In this document: positions 6,263 through 7,642 of the stretch, piece after piece
How the letters are laid out: the number at the start of each line of letters is the position of its first letter
How positions within the stretch are numbered: position 1 is the stretch's first letter
DNA from: Methylotenera sp.
Lineage (GTDB): Bacteria; Pseudomonadota; Gammaproteobacteria; Burkholderiales; Methylophilaceae
DNA: 7,642 nucleotides
Reading direction: 5' to 3'
Assembly: GCA_013816325.1 (NCBI GenBank)
Contig: JACDEP010000101.1
Span: 1 to 7,642 of the forward strand
Made by a program: the position numbers and the translations under genes
Notes under the pieces: generated by a model
What the model was told of the DNA's origin: nothing
Databases searched by the model: none
The model's input: only the letters and a program-made list of their open reading frames with translations

Positions 6263-7141
6263 GTGTCTGACTTTAAGAACCCCATTATCGCGCTACCTTA
6301 CGACAGCTTCATGGCAAAAGTATCCGTAGACGACCAAGAAAGCTATATCAAGCACTTGGAGCATGGTGGGGTTTTGTTTCTACCAAATTTAACCTTTAAA
6401 ATAGCACCTAGTGAAGAACGATTTCTTTCACCGAAATGGTCTGACGGCAGAGCAAAAAATATTTATCTGCGTGGCAATGAACGAAAAATTCGTGGTGCTA
6501 AAGGTAGTGAAGCTGACTTACAGGCCATGAGCGAATTGATTGAGCGTTATGCGCTTAATGCCAAACAACTTATCTCAAACCTCCTGTTTGATTACGCCGA
6601 TCATGCCAAGCCAGCCAATACCAGTCTGAGGTGCATAGAAGCCGCGGGCAGAATAACCAGCTGGCGCAAAGATGATAGCCGCCTGCATGCAGATGCCTTT
6701 CCATCTAGACCCACGCATGGCGAACGCATATTACGCGTATTCACTAACGTTAATCCTTATGGAAAACCGCGTGTTTGGAAGGTGGGAGAACCGTTTGCAG
6801 ATATGGCTAGGAAATTTTTATCGGAAGTACCTCACTATAGCAAAATGCAGGCTAAATTGTTGCATATGCTAGGAATCACCAAATCGGTACGTGGCGAATA
6901 TGATCATGCCATGCTGCATTTACATGACCTAGTAAAAGCTGACCTAGATTATCAGCAGCATGCGCCGCAGATGCGTTCTGAATTTCCCGCTAATTCAACA
7001 TGGATAGTATATTCAGATCAGGTATTACATGCAGTGCTAGCCGGTCAACATATGATGGAACAAACACTACACGTTGCTCCAGAATATTTACATTACCCAG
7101 AAGCTTCGCCTAAAAAAACATTAGAAACTCTACTAAATTAA
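6263..7141 (+). CDS. kdoO: Kdo 3-hydroxylase (Fe(II)/2-oxoglutarate dioxygenase)
   Basis: A 292-residue protein recognised as the Kdo hydroxylase family (Pfam Kdo_hydroxy). Characterised members hydroxylate carbon 3 of the outer Kdo on Kdo2-lipid A, giving Ko, at the inner face of the inner membrane, using O2, Fe(II) and 2-oxoglutarate. The HxD iron motif is His142-Ala-Asp144 in RLHADAFPSRP. The distal histidine is probably His256 in YSDQVLHAV, and HGERILRVFTNVNP around 152-165 is strongly family-like. There is no signal peptide or membrane segment, as expected for a cytoplasmic enzyme. The start is GTG at 6263; the next in-frame ATG (6311) would remove 16 residues of the N-terminal region. 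The GTG lies 3 bp after the icd stop, and GGAT at 6253-6256 in the last icd codons may serve as Shine-Dalgarno, so translation is probably coupled to icd. No good plus-strand terminator follows. Confidence 0.87.
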   Translation: MSDFKNPIIALPYDSFMAKVSVDDQESYIKHLEHGGVLFLPNLTFKIAPSEERFLSPKWSDGRAKNIYLRGNERKIRGAKGSEADLQAMSELIERYALNAKQLISNLLFDYADHAKPANTSLRCIEAAGRITSWRKDDSRLHADAFPSRPTHGERILRVFTNVNPYGKPRVWKVGEPFADMARKFLSEVPHYSKMQAKLLHMLGITKSVRGEYDHAMLHLHDLVKADLDYQQHAPQMRSEFPANSTWIVYSDQVLHAVLAGQHMMEQTLHVAPEYLHYPEASPKKTLETLLN

Positions 7142-7159
7142 CTTTAGGTAAATTTAAAC

Positions 7160-7189
7160 AAAAAAATGGCCCGTCATTCCTGACGAGCC
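7160..7189 (-). terminator. Intrinsic terminator of the csp gene
   Basis: Read on the minus strand, 7189-7181 pairs with 7176-7168 as a 9-bp stem (one U-G wobble) closed by GGAA, a stable GNRA tetraloop. One A and then seven U (7166-7160) follow. On the plus strand the wobble becomes a C-A mismatch and there is no U-run, so it serves the minus strand only. It lies about 79 bp past the csp stop codon. Confidence 0.88.
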
Positions 7190-7196
7190 GCTAAAT

Positions 7197-7259
7197 TAGA
7201 CTGTACTACTGAGAGTACTGGAGTACGAAAGGCACCCGGGTACTATAGTGCTTAGTCTA
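7197..7259. repeat. Foldable 63-bp element in the csp 3' untranslated region
   Basis: TAGACT at 7197-7202 is complementary to AGTCTA at 7254-7259. Inside, GTACT at 7203-7207 pairs with AGTAC at 7214-7218, stacking directly on the outer stem. GCAC at 7232-7235 pairs with GTGC at 7248-7251. An 8-bp palindrome ACCCGGGT (7234-7241) overlaps the last arm, and GTAC recurs four times (7203, 7215, 7223, 7240). Together this could form a three-way junction. It lies between the csp stop and its terminator. AGTCT (7254-7258) can alternatively pair with AGACT (7264-7268) next to the stop codon. Confidence 0.4.
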
Positions 7260-7267
7260 TAAAAGAC

Positions 7268-7471
7268 TTAAGCCTTTTGAATATTTGAAGCTTGTTTGCC
7301 TTTTGGACCTTCGGTCACTTCAAAACTTACACGTTGACCTTCTTTTAGACTTTTATAACCAGCTTCTACAATCGCAGAGAAGTGTGCGAATAAGTCGTCA
7401 CCACCATCATCTGGTGTAATAAAGCCGAAGCCTTTAGAGTCGTTGAACCATTTTACGGTACCTAGTGCCAT
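7268..7471 (-). CDS. Cold-shock protein, CspA family
   Basis: A 67-residue single cold-shock domain: a small five-stranded beta-barrel that binds single-stranded RNA and DNA and melts mRNA structure in the cytoplasm. The RNP1 motif KGFGFIT is at 13-19. The RNP2 motif is DLFAHFSAI at 26-34, where the usual form is DVFVHFSAI. The family start (GTVKWFN) and end (GPKGKQASNI) are both present. The ATG at 7471 is chosen because it begins at the conserved N-terminus and has AAGGA about 8 nt upstream. A longer reading from 7531 would translate the leader, including its C-run. The gene has its own near-consensus promoter, a leader of about 104 nt and a terminator, so it is monocistronic. Which csp paralogue it is, and whether it responds to cold, cannot be told from sequence. 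Confidence 0.95.
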   Translation of the reverse strand: MALGTVKWFNDSKGFGFITPDDGGDDLFAHFSAIVEAGYKSLKEGQRVSFEVTEGPKGKQASNIQKA

Positions 7472-7575
7472 TTCATACATCCTTACATAATACAAAGGGG
7501 GGGCGCCCCAAAAAGTTTGTTTCAAGAACAAGTCGCAGTAAAGCAGGCTAAAAAAACTCGAAATTCAAACACCTG
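7472..7575 (-). other. csp mRNA leader (5' untranslated region)
   Basis: If transcription starts about 7 bp past the -10 box (near 7575), the leader is about 104 nt. Long leaders are characteristic of cspA-type genes and control mRNA stability and translation with temperature. It contains a 10-bp perfect palindrome GGGGCGCCCC at 7500-7509. On the plus strand this sits in a run of seven G (7497-7503), which is C in the mRNA, about 12 nt before the Shine-Dalgarno AAGGA. A weaker TTGTT/AACAA stem lies around 7517-7531. The exact 5' end is inferred. Confidence 0.6.
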
Positions 7576-7621
7576 ACACGCTTTATAAGTTGCCTTTGAA
7601 TAAAAGTCAAGAGTTTTTTTA
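7549..7621. repeat. 11-bp inverted repeat flanking the csp promoter
   Basis: TAAAAAAACTC at 7549-7559 is perfectly complementary to GAGTTTTTTTA at 7611-7621, with 51 bp between them. The arms bracket the -35 and -10 boxes and the predicted start. The transcript would contain only the downstream arm, so any role would be at the DNA level, such as binding of a protein to paired A-tracts. Homopolymer runs make chance matches easier, which lowers confidence in function. Confidence 0.35.
7582..7610 (-). promoter_or_regulatory. Sigma70 promoter of the csp gene
   Basis: On the minus strand, the -35 box TTGACT (7610-7605) and -10 box TATAAA (7587-7582) are separated by exactly 17 bp. Each differs from consensus at one base. 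The sequence upstream is very A/T-rich with an A-run, resembling an UP element. The predicted start is near 7575. Confidence 0.85.
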
Positions 7622-7642
7622 AGTTATTTAACAGTTTGTAAC

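Noticed and set aside
7472..7531. N-terminal extension of the cold-shock protein
   Set aside because: It translates the leader including the C-run, has no family match, and the internal ATG at 7471 has a good ribosome binding site.

Overview
The window reads as a chromosomal, mostly housekeeping stretch of a moderately AT-rich Gram-negative proteobacterium. The protein sequences, the lipopolysaccharide enzyme and the rluE/icd arrangement fit a betaproteobacterium, most likely a methylotroph of the Methylophilaceae (Methylotenera/Methylophilus type). That assignment is an inference from general sequence character. I see no rRNA or tRNA genes, insertion sequences, CRISPR arrays or phage genes.

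Layout. (1) 96-540, plus strand: two tandem small genes for secreted Ala/Lys-rich peptides with matching signal peptides. They end at a strong bidirectional terminator (612-638). (2) 654-4964, minus strand, read right to left: rluE (23S rRNA pseudouridine synthase), a class I glutamine amidotransferase, aroC (chorismate synthase), an MFS transporter of the HcaT-like type and a periplasmic retropepsin-like aspartic protease. The last two overlap by 4 bp, and the MFS gene uses a TTG start 21 bp after aroC. (3) 4988-7141, plus strand: icd (isocitrate dehydrogenase), followed after only 3 bp by a GTG-started Kdo 3-hydroxylase gene (kdoO). (4) 7268-7471, minus strand: a CspA-type cold-shock protein with a near-consensus sigma70 promoter, a leader of about 104 nt and its own GNRA-loop terminator.

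Working together. rluE and icd are divergent with only 23 bp between them, as in E. coli. icd and kdoO look translationally coupled. IDH makes 2-oxoglutarate and KdoO consumes it as co-substrate, so the pairing makes biochemical sense, although icd is also a bulk metabolic gene. aroC makes chorismate for aromatic amino acids, folate and quinones. The transporter and protease downstream of it have unknown substrates.

The most notable observation is in icd. At the five positions that set coenzyme specificity in E. coli IDH, this protein has Lys350, Ile351, Ala357, Tyr397 and Ser401. Two residues (Lys, Tyr) are NADP-type. Three (Ile, Ala, Ser) are exactly those used to convert E. coli IDH to NAD. 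The coenzyme preference should therefore not be assumed to be NADP. Other points worth a look are the tandem secreted peptides with a twin TTGCAA motif upstream, and a foldable 3' region between csp and its terminator.
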